Notes under the pieces: generated by a model
The model's input: only the letters and a program-made list of their open reading frames with translations
What the model was told of the DNA's origin: nothing
Database searches by the model: none
Source: Gigaspora rosea
Taxonomy: Eukaryota > Glomeromycota > Glomeromycetes > Diversisporales > Gigasporaceae
DNA length: 64,000 nucleotides
NCBI GenBank assembly: GCA_003550325.1
Contig: QKWP01000224.1
Coordinates: 184,438-248,437, forward strand
Direction: 5' to 3'
Part shown: piece by piece, positions 11,551 to 22,892 of the stretch
Position numbering within the stretch: the first letter of the stretch is position 1
How the letters are laid out: each line of letters opens with the position of its first letter
Program-made: the position numbers and the translations under genes

Positions 11551-12779
11551 ATTGGGCCTCACAATTATTTTTTTTATTTAGGCGAGAAATAGACAATTAA
11601 TTACCATTTTCCAGGAAGGTTTGCATTCGATTAAACGATTCTAACCGCGTGGTCGAATAAAGAGACAATAGAAATATGCGTATTTCACCTAGCAAATCAG
11701 TATTAAAGATTCTAAGTACATTGATAAATCAGGATAATAATTGTACACCTTTTCATGAAGAAACATACTTGGCTCGTAAGTAAACTTGGAAGATATACGA
11801 GAAATATCAACAACAACACAAAAAAATACTGTTAATTATTTTTATAAGATTTTTGATTGATATCACACTACATAATGCAATTTTTAATAATAGAGTTAGA
11901 TTAGTTCATGTACCGCACGCTAATGAGTTGAAAACACAATTTTCTCATGTTCGTACATCAATAGCCCTTATTTAGAATCTCAATTCGTCAACGTCAACTA
12001 TTTTTTTAAAAAAAAAAAAAATTTCTGTCACCACCCCAACGAATTTGTTCGTGATTTATTAGCACAAAATGAACTGAATTAAACATAATTGTTCAAACGT
12101 GGAACACAATGATGTACAGTATTTTTGAACTGCATGTTTCACTTACCTATTCGAGATGATAAATGAAAATCCCATTCTGAGTACTTCATAATGCCGAAAG
12201 TTGGTCTTTAGAAATTTCATTATTACAGTAATGCTGTTTCAAAAAAAAAAACCAATAAAATAAATAAATAAAAATGAAATAAATAAATAAAATAAATCAA
12301 ATTGTTCCACATTTACAACGAGTTTTTACATGCAAAAAAATTTTTAGATAATCGTTTTTTTTTTTGCTCACGTGATTTAATAAATGTAATAAAAATAATA
12401 AACGTTATCAATTATCCATATATGATTTGTGCATTACTTATTTTTGTATATGCGCATGAAAATTTCACGTAATAGATAGCCTACACTTGTTATGGAACTC
12501 TTTTCCGAGCAAATATTCCTTTGATTAGTAATATTACGAGAACTGAAAATTTCAAGCAGAAGTTCGCGTGTATAGAAGGAGTAATAAAATTTAATCAAGA
12601 ACGGGACGACCTTTTTGAGCATGAGTTTCCTTGAAGAGCCTACTGAAGGTGCCTTAAGCCTATTGGTACAGAAGAATTAAGAAATCAGGTTCAGCGGATA
12701 CTGGCTTCAAATATTCTGGACAGACTATCTTCACGGGATAATTAGTAACTCTGGGAATTTGTAGTTCCGAGTAAATCAA
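11551..12779. other. Intergenic, no gene supported
   Basis: AT-rich with a T7/A13 near-palindrome at about 12001-12020 and AAATAAATA-type simple repeats at 12255-12300. Two short minus-strand frames (12434-12622 and 12660-12896) show no domain. The second overlaps the likely upstream margin of the Sel1 pseudogene on the other strand. Confidence 0.4.
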
Positions 12780-14340
12780 ACATTTGACTTTGGATATTTT
12801 ATGATTAAGAAATTTGAGTTGAGAAGAACAAGCGGAAAATGTTCGAATATTATCAGAAATCAGCAGAGATTTGGATTGGAAATGCCAAGGGAGCACGTAA
12901 TGCGGGTTTTTTTATAGAAGGAATAGTGTGAAAAGAACGAGCACAAAGCGTTCGAATATGTTAGAAATCGGCAGAGATAGGAGATGTTACAGGAACGTAA
13001 TGGCGTCGGAATATAAAAGAACAAGCACAGGGTATTCTAATATTATCAGAAATTGGCATAGATGAAAATGCTACCGGATATGAGTATGAAAACAATATTT
13101 TACAAAAGGTACTCGAACTAAAATGTACAAATAATAAATATTAAAAACACACTACCGGCAACCAGCTTTACTTGTTTCTAATGGACAGAATAACCTTGGA
13201 TTTTGCCAGGTAAAATGGAATTGATGATAATAAGATAACCATCAAGGTTCATTTACAATTTGTTAGGTAATGCGAGAAAGCATTTATTGTTAGGACATCG
13301 TTATCGATATGTAATTTACGCTGAAAAGGATAAAAAAAAAAGATTGATCATTTTTATGAAAATGGAACCGGTGAAGAAACTACTGGTGAACACGAATCAT
13401 TTAAATGGTATTTGAAATTAGCTGAAGGTGGTTATTCAAATGGAATAAGAATAGGTTCTATTTGTCTCTGATGGACAGAATAACCTTGGATTTTGCCATT
13501 AATACGGAATTGGTGACAAAAGGGTAAATATCAAGAATTCATTTACTATTAGGAATCTGCTGATACGGGTGATGCTGAGGAGGTATCTATTGTGGAACAC
13601 TGCTATTGAAATAGGATTGATGTTGAAAAGGATTGATCATTGTTATGAAAATGGAACCGGTGAAAAAACTACCGATGATATGAATCATTTAAATGTTACA
13701 AACCCATAAATTTAACTATATCACAAAATTTTACCTAGGAAATCTCCTCCCACGCTCTAACAAAAAAAAAAAAAAAGCCTTGACATATTTTACTATACAA
13801 CATTTCTTATCCAACCTAACACTAACCTCTAACTTCACGATCGATTAAAAATATTTACTATCAGCACGTGATTTGTATCACTTGCAGAAATAGCATGGAC
13901 ATCATGTGATAGTGGCGTGCGTTTTTAAAGATAAGACATTTGAATGGTATTTGGGATATGCAGAGAATGGAATTATACTATTTTTCTCTGATGAACAGAA
14001 TAGCCTTGGATGTTGCCACGTAAATAGAATTGATGATAAGAGGATAAACACCAAGTATTTATCTACTATTATGAATCTACTAATACGGGTGATGCTAAGG
14101 AAGCACCTATTATAGGGACAGTGTTATCGAAATGGGATTGATGCTGAAAAGGATAAAAGGAGATTAATCATTGTTATGAAAATAAAACCGATAAAATAAT
14201 TATTGGTGAATGCGAAGCATTTAAATGGTATTCTGATGGTGGTGATTCAAATGGAAGGTATAATCTTGGATTCTTGTGGTAGTGGTGTGTTTTAAAAAAA
14301 GATAAGAAGGTATTGGATTGGAACAGCGTTAGAATATATG
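12780..14340 (+). pseudogene. Decayed Sel1-repeat gene
   Basis: Broken frames on the plus strand repeatedly spell Sel1-like (SLR/TPR-like) repeat motifs. MFEYYQKSAEI followed by NAKGARNA appears at about 12835-12905. NNLGFC-type turns appear near 13183, 13478 and 13999. YENGTG followed by SFKWYLKLAEGGYSNG appears at about 13348-13445. At DNA level there are three short tandem units at 12828-13090 and three longer ones (the GAACCGGTGAAAAAACTAC tract near 13365, 13660 and 14185). Stops and frameshifts interrupt every unit, so no product is expected. In Glomeromycotina, Sel1 repeats often follow a kinase domain, but no kinase domain remains here. The frame at 13906-14115 is one surviving fragment. 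Confidence 0.7.
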
Positions 14341-14864
14341 TTGAGATGTTATATTTGCAAAGTGTGTTTGATACAAGTGTGCCAATTTTTACCTCGCTCC
14401 TCTGTAAATCCCATAAATGGCATAGTCGTAGTCAATATATTCCTATTCGAGCCTAGAACTAGTTTGTTCAGTGAGTGACAAAATGGAGGTTACTCGAGAC
14501 GAAGTCACGAGTAGCCATTTTTATGACCAACCCTAAATAATCACCCGACGTTGTAACTACCATAGGATATAAATAATGACTTTGTGTTACAAAATCCAAC
14601 GATAGTTAACAAGATAAGTATTAAGTGTGGGTTCATAATTTATGTTTAAAAGGAAAAACGCTATTAATTATATTTTAAATTTTTTTTTAATTTTCTATTC
14701 TATTCATTATTCTGATTATCCGTTTAAAAGCACCAGGAAGCCATCGTTTATTAGTATTCTTTACTTTGTTAGTTTAATACTTCAGCCGGTGGCTATTGAC
14801 TTTTCCAAGTGGTTCTTGATTTCCAGGAGAGGTTACTAACCCTACCGGTGATTCAAAACCAAGA
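14341..14864. other. Intergenic, no gene supported
   Basis: The only frame (14642-14839, 65 codons) is hydrophobic and AT-rich with no recognisable domain. No repeats are evident. Confidence 0.45.
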
Positions 14865-15008
14865 CCCTAGCATCACCAATCTAAAAAATTTCGCTTACCA
14901 GCGTTACCGTTAGGGTCTGGTGTATTTTTAGTTTGATTTTACGTTGCATCTGATCTTGAAATTTAATTTGACCAGATAGCGAAATTTTTTAGGTGGGTGA
15001 CGCTAGGG
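14865..15008. mobile_element. 144-bp MITE with ~31-bp inverted ends
   Basis: The left CCCTAGCATCACCAATCTAA and its continuation AAAATTTCGCT are inverted at the right as AGCGAAATTTTTTAGGTGGG plus TGACGCTAGGG. The interior carries a TTACGTTGCATCTGATCTTG tract that resembles the inner right arm of the MITE at 3670. The target duplication is not clear. Confidence 0.7.
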
Positions 15009-15338
15009 GGTTTACTTACTGACCCCTTAATACAAAATTACAGTGACTTTCCATATCAAGCACAACATCACACACTTTTTGAAAGATGAATCCCTGCGAA
15101 TCTAACCTTCGGATATTTATACCAGCAATAAAATTCAATAGAACACCAGGGCGATTTCGAGGTAACTTCCTATTATTTTCTTTATATAACGCGTGATTGC
15201 TTCAGGAAATTGCTGGATACCTTCAGTATTTTTTTTTTTTTTTGAGACTGAATAATAATCCGATTATTTTTATCCATTTTCCGCGATCACCAAAATTATA
15301 TTTCTTAAAATTAATGATCTTTCAATCAAGATCATTAA

Positions 15339-15878
15339 GTCACGCAAGTTAATTTTTCGTTTTGTGGGTTGGTTTTTTTTTTTTTTTTTAATCTACTGTA
15401 AACTAATATCTAAGGCCATGCAAAGTTAATTTTCGGCATAACATTTTTTTTTAATCGGATCTATCAGGTAATTCTGGAACTTAAGGTCACCATCAGTGTT
15501 TAAAATTCAAACTTGGTTTTATGTTCTCAAAAAGAACATTTTTAAATTCTTAATGTTCTTAGTAAAATTTTAATGTTCTTTATATAGGAAAATTAAATTT
15601 TTTTAATATTAAAAAAATTTATTGAATGTTCTCAAATATAGAACATATTTTAATAATCTATGTTCCCAAAAATTGTGTAATGTTCTCTGAGAACACTGAG
15701 AACATTGAATTTTAAACACTGGTCACCATCGGGTGACATCGGATAAAAAAATTAAACATCAAATGAAATAATTGGCACAATTGGAAGTTAAATATATATA
15801 TATATATCAGATATAGTATATATATATTTAAAATTGGGTCGGCAGGTTATGCAAAACGAAAATTAACTTCGTGTTGAC
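15339..15878. mobile_element. Harbinger-type MITE (TAA duplication), interrupted
   Basis: The left end GTCACGCAAGTTAATTTTTC pairs with the right end GAAAATTAACTTCGTGTTGAC. TAA flanks both sides (15336-15338 and 15879-15881). The TTCGTTTTG/CAAAACGAA inner pairing is shared with the 8817 element, so they are one family. A hAT-type MITE is inserted at 15494-15721. Confidence 0.8.
15494..15721. mobile_element. 228-bp hAT MITE with perfect 8-bp duplication
   Basis: The ends are CAGTGTTTAAAATTCAA and TTGAATTTTAAACACTG, perfect inverted repeats over 17 bases. The direct repeat GTCACCAT flanks both sides (15486-15493 and 15722-15729). An 8-bp duplication with CAGTG termini identifies the hAT superfamily. 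It lies inside the Harbinger-type MITE at 15339-15878. Confidence 0.9.
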
Positions 15879-15881
15879 TAA

Positions 15882-16790
15882 TCCATTAGCATGTCCCAGA
15901 TCGGTGGATTTTTTACATAGGTTCCATATCAATATTCAACTATACATGTTATACATGTTCTATTGTCATTTTCTGACTCGGCGGATTTTGATGGTAGATG
16001 AGTTCATCCTAATAATGTCACGGGGTAAAGTGACATTCCGAAACTACGGTGGATCGAGCCTCAAGAAGGCTCAAACGACGTACGTTGTTAGGGTGAAATA
16101 ATACCCTCCGTATAAATATCCCAACTATACATTACTAAGACCAACTAAACTACTCTAACTCAACCCTAATAACGGTAAGACTTCGATTGAGACGTGAATA
16201 TACTTGGTCCGAGTAACTAGGGCTGAATAGAGAGCTCTAGATTATGTCACGAGACTCTAATATGAGGTCACGGGTGGACTTTTATACGAATTTTACGTGG
16301 GGTTATCAGTTTATAACAATGTTTTACTAATTCAAGTATTTACCACAGTTAACACTTCTACTCTAATTTCAAAGGTTATAGCTTAATTAAGTGAACTCTA
16401 TCCTCAAGCTTTTCTAGCTTTAAGCTTTCTTCGCTGCTTTATTGTGAAGACAAAAAAGACATCGTATTTATACTTTTTACATGGCTGCGCTAATTATACT
16501 CTCATACTTATTCTAACAAGTTCTCAAGTTCGATAAATTAAATAATTCGACTAATTAATTCGACTAATTAAACTAATTCGATTAATTAAACTAATTTGAT
16601 TAATTAGAAAAATGTGATTAATTAGATAAATCAAATCAATCAACTTTCCCAACTTTCAAACCGGGTGAAACAGGTAATTCGCTAACTATATCATTTTGGC
16701 TAGATTCTATCCAAACCACCGTCTTCCGATCCATGATACAAAGAAAAATTTATCGAGCCACAATTTACCCTTCACAACGTATGTCTGGGC
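15882..16790. other. Intergenic, repeat fragments
   Basis: No gene is supported. AACACTTCTACTCTAATTTC followed by AAAGGTTAT at about 16350 recurs at about 35384 as AACACTTCTAATCTAATTTC, marking a dispersed repeat. At 16543-16632 there are about five copies of a 15-18 base unit of the type AATTCGACTAATTAA. Confidence 0.5.
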
Positions 16791-16960
16791 TAGGGATGGG
16801 CACGGTCGGTAGGGTGGGGGCACAGAGTCTGTGGGCATGCCCCCCCTTGGGCATGCCCCTGGGCATGCCCAAGGGCATGCCTTTAAACTAAAAGGCATGC
16901 CTCCGGTATGGGCATGCCCCTAGGGGCATGCCTAAAAATTTTCTCGTGCCCCCTTGGGGT
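16791..16960 (+). repeat. GGGCATGCCC palindrome cluster, left copy
   Basis: A GC-rich island in an AT-rich region begins TAGGGATGGGCACGGTCGG. It contains about seven GGGCATGCC/GGCATGCC palindromes and ends with GGGGCATGCCTAAAAATTTT and CGTGCCCCC. The TAGGGATG start is typical of Ac-like hAT ends. A second copy in the same orientation lies beyond the transposase gene at 21625-21716. Confidence 0.65.
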
Positions 16961-17351
16961 CGTCGCAAATTCACGTGACCACAGCCAATCAAATTATAGA
17001 ATTTTGATGATCGCTAACGAAGCAAAACAAGAAACAAAAATGAAAAACCTAAAAAAATATCTACCTCAGGCAGTGTTGGACTATGACCTATTATGACCTA
17101 TATGATCTATATAACCAGTCATAGGTAATATAGTCATCATAAGGGTTATATGACCGTATGACCAAGATTATTTGGTCAGCCAATAAAATAGCTAGATTAG
17201 TAGTATATATATTGACTGCATTGATGTATTATATCTCAATTAAAGATTAAGCCCGTCTACTTCAAATAACTAATTCGTGTAACAAATTCAAAACTGGATA
17301 ACAACCCGGTTAACTCAAATAACTCAGGTAATCTGGTTAAAATTAGTAATC

Positions 17352-17431
<80 letters not shown>

Positions 17432-18134
17432 CGTTTTATACCATTTTTACCCCTCCCTTCCTTTCTTTCTCTTTCCCTTTCTTTCTCTTTTCCTTTCTTT
17501 TTCTCTGCCTTTTTTTCTTTCTGCCTTTCCTTCTCTCTCCGGATTTGGATTACAGCTGCTTCATAATTTCTGGGCCACTCTAAAAAAATTTGCCGAAGTC
17601 TACTCGGCCAAAGTCGATAAGTTATTGATTTCGGTGATTTAAAAATTTTTGTGATAATATACAGCACATTGTTTGATCAATATTATATTACATTCGTATT
17701 GTCAACTCTATTAAATTTTCGCCTTATCCAATATGTATGACTTTACAAATATTTATGGTAAAGACTAACTAAATAAATCCGAATATAATTACTGAATTAA
17801 TAAATCTTTAATCATTAATCCAGATTTAATTATTAAATCTGGATTTAATCATTAAAGGTATTAACTTTACTCTCAATGACAGTATCGTCAATTATCATGT
17901 TGATACACGAGCAAGATCTACATTTCTTACAACAGGTTTCGTTTTTTTTTTTTTAGTCATTTTGTATGTTCTTTATCTCATATATAGTTTATTATTTAGT
18001 ACATAGCCACTATTGAATGAAGGTCGCAGACGAAAATCTTTAAAAGGATAGATTAACAATATATGATTCCAAAATTAGATTAATCTAAACCTTCCCTAAA
18101 TTAATCATACATTTTTGAATTCATTCCTAATTTG
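16961..18134. other. Intergenic with ~75-nt poly-A tract
   Basis: An A-homopolymer with a single T interruption covers 17354-17430 and is followed by a CT-rich tract to about 17540, which yields a spurious phenylalanine-rich frame on the minus strand. ATGACCTAT-type short repeats lie at 17080-17170. No gene is supported. Confidence 0.55.
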
Positions 18135-18545
18135 GAATGTGCAGTCTAAGCCAACAGGTTAACACAGGAACATAATCGCGCGACTAGAATTCGCAGATTA
18201 GAAAAATGCATAAGATATGCATTAGAGATTTTAAAGGGATTTTGCGGTCAAAGCCAACTGGATTGATGCGGAAGACACAATTATAAGCTAGAAAAGTACG
18301 TTAGATATTATGAATAGGTTGTAAAGAAAAGGGATTATGCGACCAAAGCCACTAGGGTCTAAATTAGAAAAGTATATAAGATATTATGAATAGGCTGCGA
18401 AGAAAAGGGATTATGCGGCCAAAGCCAAGTGAAGTGACTGGGGCAAAAAACATAATTGCATGATATTGTAAGTAGGTTGCGAAAAGAGATTATGCAGCCA
18501 AAGCCAAGCGGGTTTGCGCGAAAAATAATTGCGTGATTAAGCATA
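18135..18545 (+). repeat. ~75-100 bp tandem array upstream of hAT gene
   Basis: Five units are anchored by GGCCAAAGCCAA or a close variant near 18140, 18245, 18345, 18418 and 18496. Most are preceded by GATATTATGAATAGGYTG and GGGATTATGCG. The array lies 300-700 bases upstream of the hAT transposase start. It could be the subterminal repeat region bound by the transposase, or an unrelated minisatellite. Confidence 0.7.
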
Positions 18546-18854
18546 AGTTTGAAATATCGAGAATGGTTATAAAAAAAAAGGAATTGTATTATATAGAATT
18601 TAGATCGTTGTAAAATGTATTTAAACTGTACTTTTTAACTTTGAATAAACTTTACAATTCAACTTGTCTATTAAATAAAAAAATTTAAATCGTTCTCTTA
18701 TATTAAAAACTTTTTTTTTGATTTACATCATATTAAATTCATCACGCATAAATAACTACAAATTATTATCATCATAATTAAATCATCCTCTTAACAATTA
18801 TCGCATTATTAAATTCGAATTAAGTCTCTACTTCTCTAAGAAAATCGTTATATC

Positions 18855-20999
18855 ATGAATATTCCTACTGGATTTGCTTTGCCACTCCCAACACAAGGTT
18901 ATCGCTGGAATGGTTTTTATCGTTCTGAAATGAAAAGAACCGGATCTGGGAATAGATATACTGCAAAATGCAAGCACTGTTTGGTTGAGCTAAGTGGCAA
19001 GCCTGATAGACTTCATCAACACGTTCTTCGGTGCAATGATTGGCCTGCTTCTGAAAAAACTGCTTATATTCAAAAAATTAGTGAAGAAACTCATGCATCC
19101 CGTAAACGTACCCGTGATAATGATAACACATCTGTTGAACAAACAAATGAACAAGTGAATGATGATACCGAACAGTGGTCTTCTACATCTAAGCCTCATC
19201 AAGAAAATATACTTAGTTGGTGTACCCGAACTCTGTCCCAGGCACAATTAGAGTATTTTCATCAAAAACTCCTAAAGATTATTATCCACGGAAATCTTAC
19301 TTTTCGCTTTGTTGAAAACCCGTACCTGCAAGATTTTCTTCAAGAATTAAATCCTTCTTATCATCTTCCTTCTCGTGATATGGTTAAAGGACGTCTTTTA
19401 ACTAAAATGTTTTCTAACCACGTTCAAGAAAAGCTTAGTACACTTTCATCTTTTACTGACCTTACTATCTCTCTCGACGGATGGACTGATATTTCTGGAA
19501 ATTCAATATTCGGATTTATGGCCCTTAAAGAATGTCAAGAAATTGTGCTCGATATTCTTGATTTATCTGCACATCGCCATACTGGAGGTTTTATTAAAAA
19601 TAAAGTGCAAGAGGTCTTAACCGCAAATGGCATCAAAATGTCATCCGCAATTGCCTGTGTCACTGATAACCCTTCGAACATGAACAAGATGAGGAGATTG
19701 CTTAACGAAGAATATCCTAATATAGTCCCTATCCGTTGTTGCTTGCATGTTTTTAATCTAATTGTTAAAGACATTATTAGCTTTTCTGATACTATTACAA
19801 TTTGTAAAAAAAACCAAAAGATTGTTAACTTTTTTAATGCATCACATATCTGGCGTCGAGCACTACAAACTTGGCAAAAAGAGCATAATATTAAGCATTT
19901 TTTAAGTACGTTCTGCGAAACCAGATGGTATTCGCTTGCCAAAGTTTGTATGGGTGTATCAGCCTATGAAGAAGGCTTTCGACATTGTCTCTTGTTGAGT
20001 GAAACTGAACACCCTACGTATCCTGAAATTGAGAATACTACAGTTAAAAACATCATTCGTGATAGGTACCATTTTGCCGATAATGATATACTAACAAAAG
20101 TAATCAAACCAGTTGTTGACGCCATTGGAAGGTTGGAATCAAGTAATTCAACTTTAGCTGACATTTTTAAAGAACTTATTAATATTCATCGGCAAATAAC
20201 CCAGCTTGAGGTTCCAATCGTTGGCTTTAAAGCCCACACACTCGCAGTTATTAACAAACGCGCGAGAGAATTTGATAGTGACATTTTTTTTGTTGCACTC
20301 TTCCTTTCTCCAGCACACAAACGAGTAGCCATATCAAGAAAAATGGATGGAGAGAATATTATTCGTGCTTCGCTTGAACTAGCTAGAATCTGGAATTTTA
20401 ACAAAAGAGATGCAGGACTTCTACGTAACGAATTAATTAATTATAAAAACAGCGATCCTCCTTTTGATGATATGTCTTCCTTCATTCCTTCACAATCACC
20501 ACGAACATTTTGGACTGAATTTACTGGAAATGCACCAATCTTACGCCGTTTTGCAAAGAAAGTCCTCGCTATTGTCCCTCATGGAGCCGCCTGTGAACGA
20601 CTTTTTTCATTGCTTGGAATAGTCAAATCAAAAGCGAGAAATAGATTAACCCCCGACAGTCTTTCCATACTTGGACAGCTTCGAACTGAACTAAAAAAAG
20701 CTGTACCCACTAAGAATAGAAAGCCTAAAGCTGTTTCTGAATCTTCAATCCAGGATGATGACAACGTTGACATCTTTTTTGACGATGAACAAGAAGAAGG
20801 CGAGCAGATTGATGTGAATGAAGAACTAGAAGAGGTAATAGCGCAAGATGAAATTTCTGTTATAGAAGAATTCTTCGATATTGCAGCGTTTGAAAGAGAT
20901 CAAGAAGCTCTTACCGATTTTTTACCCCAGATTGGTGCAGAAAGAAACGACCAGCCGGTAGAAGAAGAATGGTCCGTTAACGATATTCTTTATATGTAA
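18855..20999 (+). CDS. hAT-family transposase, intact
   Basis: A single uninterrupted 714-residue frame. The N-terminus has a BED-type zinc finger (C39, C42, H56, C60). The RNase H-like core shows D208 in SLDGWTD, D271 in CVTDNPSN, the CETRW motif, and the C-terminal acid E581 in AACERLFSLLG, which is the hAT dimerisation-region signature. The family cuts and pastes DNA and leaves 8-bp duplications. The C-terminal ~90 residues are strongly acidic, which is not part of the core fold. The start is the first ATG (ATCATGAATATTCC). An open frame this long in this AT-rich decay zone suggests a recently active or domesticated gene. I could not pair convincing inverted ends with matching 8-bp duplications around it. 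The hAT-type MITEs in this window (15494, 24034) have CAGTG ends and could be mobilised by such an enzyme. Confidence 0.93.
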   Translation: MNIPTGFALPLPTQGYRWNGFYRSEMKRTGSGNRYTAKCKHCLVELSGKPDRLHQHVLRCNDWPASEKTAYIQKISEETHASRKRTRDNDNTSVEQTNEQVNDDTEQWSSTSKPHQENILSWCTRTLSQAQLEYFHQKLLKIIIHGNLTFRFVENPYLQDFLQELNPSYHLPSRDMVKGRLLTKMFSNHVQEKLSTLSSFTDLTISLDGWTDISGNSIFGFMALKECQEIVLDILDLSAHRHTGGFIKNKVQEVLTANGIKMSSAIACVTDNPSNMNKMRRLLNEEYPNIVPIRCCLHVFNLIVKDIISFSDTITICKKNQKIVNFFNASHIWRRALQTWQKEHNIKHFLSTFCETRWYSLAKVCMGVSAYEEGFRHCLLLSETEHPTYPEIENTTVKNIIRDRYHFADNDILTKVIKPVVDAIGRLESSNSTLADIFKELINIHRQITQLEVPIVGFKAHTLAVINKRAREFDSDIFFVALFLSPAHKRVAISRKMDGENIIRASLELARIWNFNKRDAGLLRNELINYKNSDPPFDDMSSFIPSQSPRTFWTEFTGNAPILRRFAKKVLAIVPHGAACERLFSLLGIVKSKARNRLTPDSLSILGQLRTELKKAVPTKNRKPKAVSESSIQDDDNVDIFFDDEQEEGEQIDVNEELEEVIAQDEISVIEEFFDIAAFERDQEALTDFLPQIGAERNDQPVEEEWSVNDILYM

Positions 21000-21624
21000 T
21001 TTAAAATTGTATTAGTTTTTGTTTGATTTATCAATGTAAAATTCAAACTGTAACATATAAGATATTCATTTATTCGTTTTTAAAAAATAAAGATTATTAT
21101 TAATTAACTAAATCCACTGAATAAATAAAGTCGAACATGAAATTAACTTCCCTAACAGATTTAAAAATAATTTTATCGTTCAAAAATTTTAAAATCCCTA
21201 ATAAAAGCCCTGGGCAAAAGAGGTCGCCTTGAAAAAAAAAAAAAAAATTTAAAAATCTAATTGGCACGTGTCACTCTAGTACGTATCATGTGACGAAAAG
21301 TTTAAATCAGATTTATGTTCCCGATAGTAATGTTCGCAGCCGAACGAACTGATAATGTAGTAATTTTCAGTATTATGTTCAACTTAGCAATTTTTTTTTT
21401 AAAAAAAAATTGCTTAGTTGAACGCAGTATTTAAATTGGGCACAGTTTTTAAAAATTTAGTTTTGGCTTTGAGCGCAGTATGTAAATTAGGCACAGGTTA
21501 AAAAAATCATTAGTTGTGCGCAGTATTTAAAAAATTGAAGTTTGTTTCAGTAAATCGATTATTATATATATACTGCATGCATAATTTACAAATTCATATC
21601 GCATAAATTCTGTGTTCCTGATTC
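21000..21624. other. Intergenic with large palindrome
   Basis: A near-perfect hairpin covers about 21383-21421 (CAACTTAGCAATTTTTTTTT against AAAAAAAAATTGCTTAGTTG). It is followed by three spaced copies of GCGCAGTATNTAAA / GGGCACAG-like blocks. No gene is seen. Confidence 0.6.
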
Positions 21625-21716
21625 AAGGGAGCATGCCCGGGCATAGAGGGGCATGCCTCTAGCCCGAGGCATGCCCATAGGGGCATGCCCAAAAATTTTT
21701 CCATGCCCCCCGCCCT
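21625..21716 (+). repeat. GGGCATGCCC palindrome cluster, right copy
   Basis: It contains GAGCATGCCCGGGCATAG, several GGCATGCC palindromes and GGGGCATGCCCAAAAATTTT, and ends CATGCCCCCCGCCCTA. It matches the cluster at 16791-16960 in the same orientation. The terminal GCCCTA is the inverse of TAGGG. Confidence 0.65.
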
Positions 21717-22892
21717 AATTGTGTATCATATTAGCGTTGTGCATCATATATTTTTGACTATTTAGTTAAAGTTAGGGTAAGGGTTAGTTCTAGCTAGAGT
21801 TAGGGCATGTTTTTAGGTATAATCACCTTCCTGAAAATTTTTATTAGTGCATCAATATAGGTTTAGGCATTAGTTTTCTTGTATTCTTCATTTTCTCGCT
21901 TTTTTTCTTCTTTTTTCTTCATCGAACTGATCTGTGTTGATCAAAACAAACAATTTGATTGGCCTTATATCACGTGATGCACAATGCTTTAAACAATCCC
22001 TTTTTTGAAATGGTATATATAATTACGTAATTTTCTTAATTTATCAAAATCACATGTTATATCATAACAATAGATGTGTAAAAAAAATCCAGAAATATAT
22101 ATAAGGAACTTTTTTTGCTTTACTCAACTCCTTACACTTTTTACTCGCACATTTTTACATTTTCACTTAAACTTCCTTATTTTTACTTATATAATTTTTC
22201 AATTATCTATGTTAAATTATACACTTTTTTTTTATTTAACCCCATTTTTTTTTGTTTTCTTTTTACATATTTTTTCATACTTGCTAATATGAAATTATTA
22301 AAAGATAAGTAATGATCTCTCGTTAATATATTAACACACCACCTCTGAGTGTTTCTGGATCCATGCAGTAGTAGCATAGCGGATACATATGATTCATCTA
22401 AGAAGACTGTTTGAAGGCTGTTAGGATATATTGTTTGGATATTCCGTTGGGATGGTTTTCAGGGCATAGTCTTCTACTACCAAGTGCTGACAGTAGGCGT
22501 CTCGTGAGGCCCAAAGGGTCTTTTCGATTACTTACAAAATTTTAAAATTTATTAGATCAAAACTCATCTCTGTTTAAAGTTTGGTTTTGGTTACAAGTTA
22601 AAGCTAGTTTTTACTTATAAAAAAATAAACTATCCAAACTCTCGTCGATTGGTTCTGTGAAAAACTAAAGAAGTTTAATCCTTTGGAATTATAGATAGAC
22701 TTTGTATTATCTTGTAATTATTTTAAATTATCATTATATCGTGTAAATAAACTTAATATTACATCAATCTTTATATAATTTGATGTACGAACTATAAATT
22801 ATTTTTTACATAAAAAAAAAATCGTTCAAATATATTGTCGATGATTAATTAAATTTTGTATTATATTTTTATTATTTTAAATTATTGTTATG
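21717..22892. other. Intergenic, no gene supported
   Basis: A TTAGGGTAAGGGTTAG tract lies near 21770. The two overlapping frames at 22074-22312 are Phe/Leu/Tyr-rich products of T-rich DNA. The block at 22330-22520 is GC-richer and may be an old repeat, but no class could be assigned. Confidence 0.45.

Noticed and set aside
17257-17667. 136-codon minus-strand frame with long Phe and Lys/Glu runs
   Set aside because: It is the translation of a poly-A tract and a CT-rich tract; no domain, no splice pattern.
19535-19942. Minus-strand ORF inside the hAT gene
   Set aside because: Antisense shadow of the transposase coding sequence.
16791-21716. Single hAT element bounded by TAGGGATG and GCCCTA
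   Set aside because: The flanking octamers (GTCTGGGC and ATTGTGTA) do not match, and the two GGGCATGCC clusters are in direct, not inverted, orientation.
22074-22312. Two overlapping Phe/Leu/Tyr-rich frames
   Set aside because: Product of T-rich DNA in overlapping frames.
22370-22440. tRNA-like box A (TAGCATAGCGG), possible tRNA or SINE
   Set aside because: No good box B at the right distance and no cloverleaf could be drawn.
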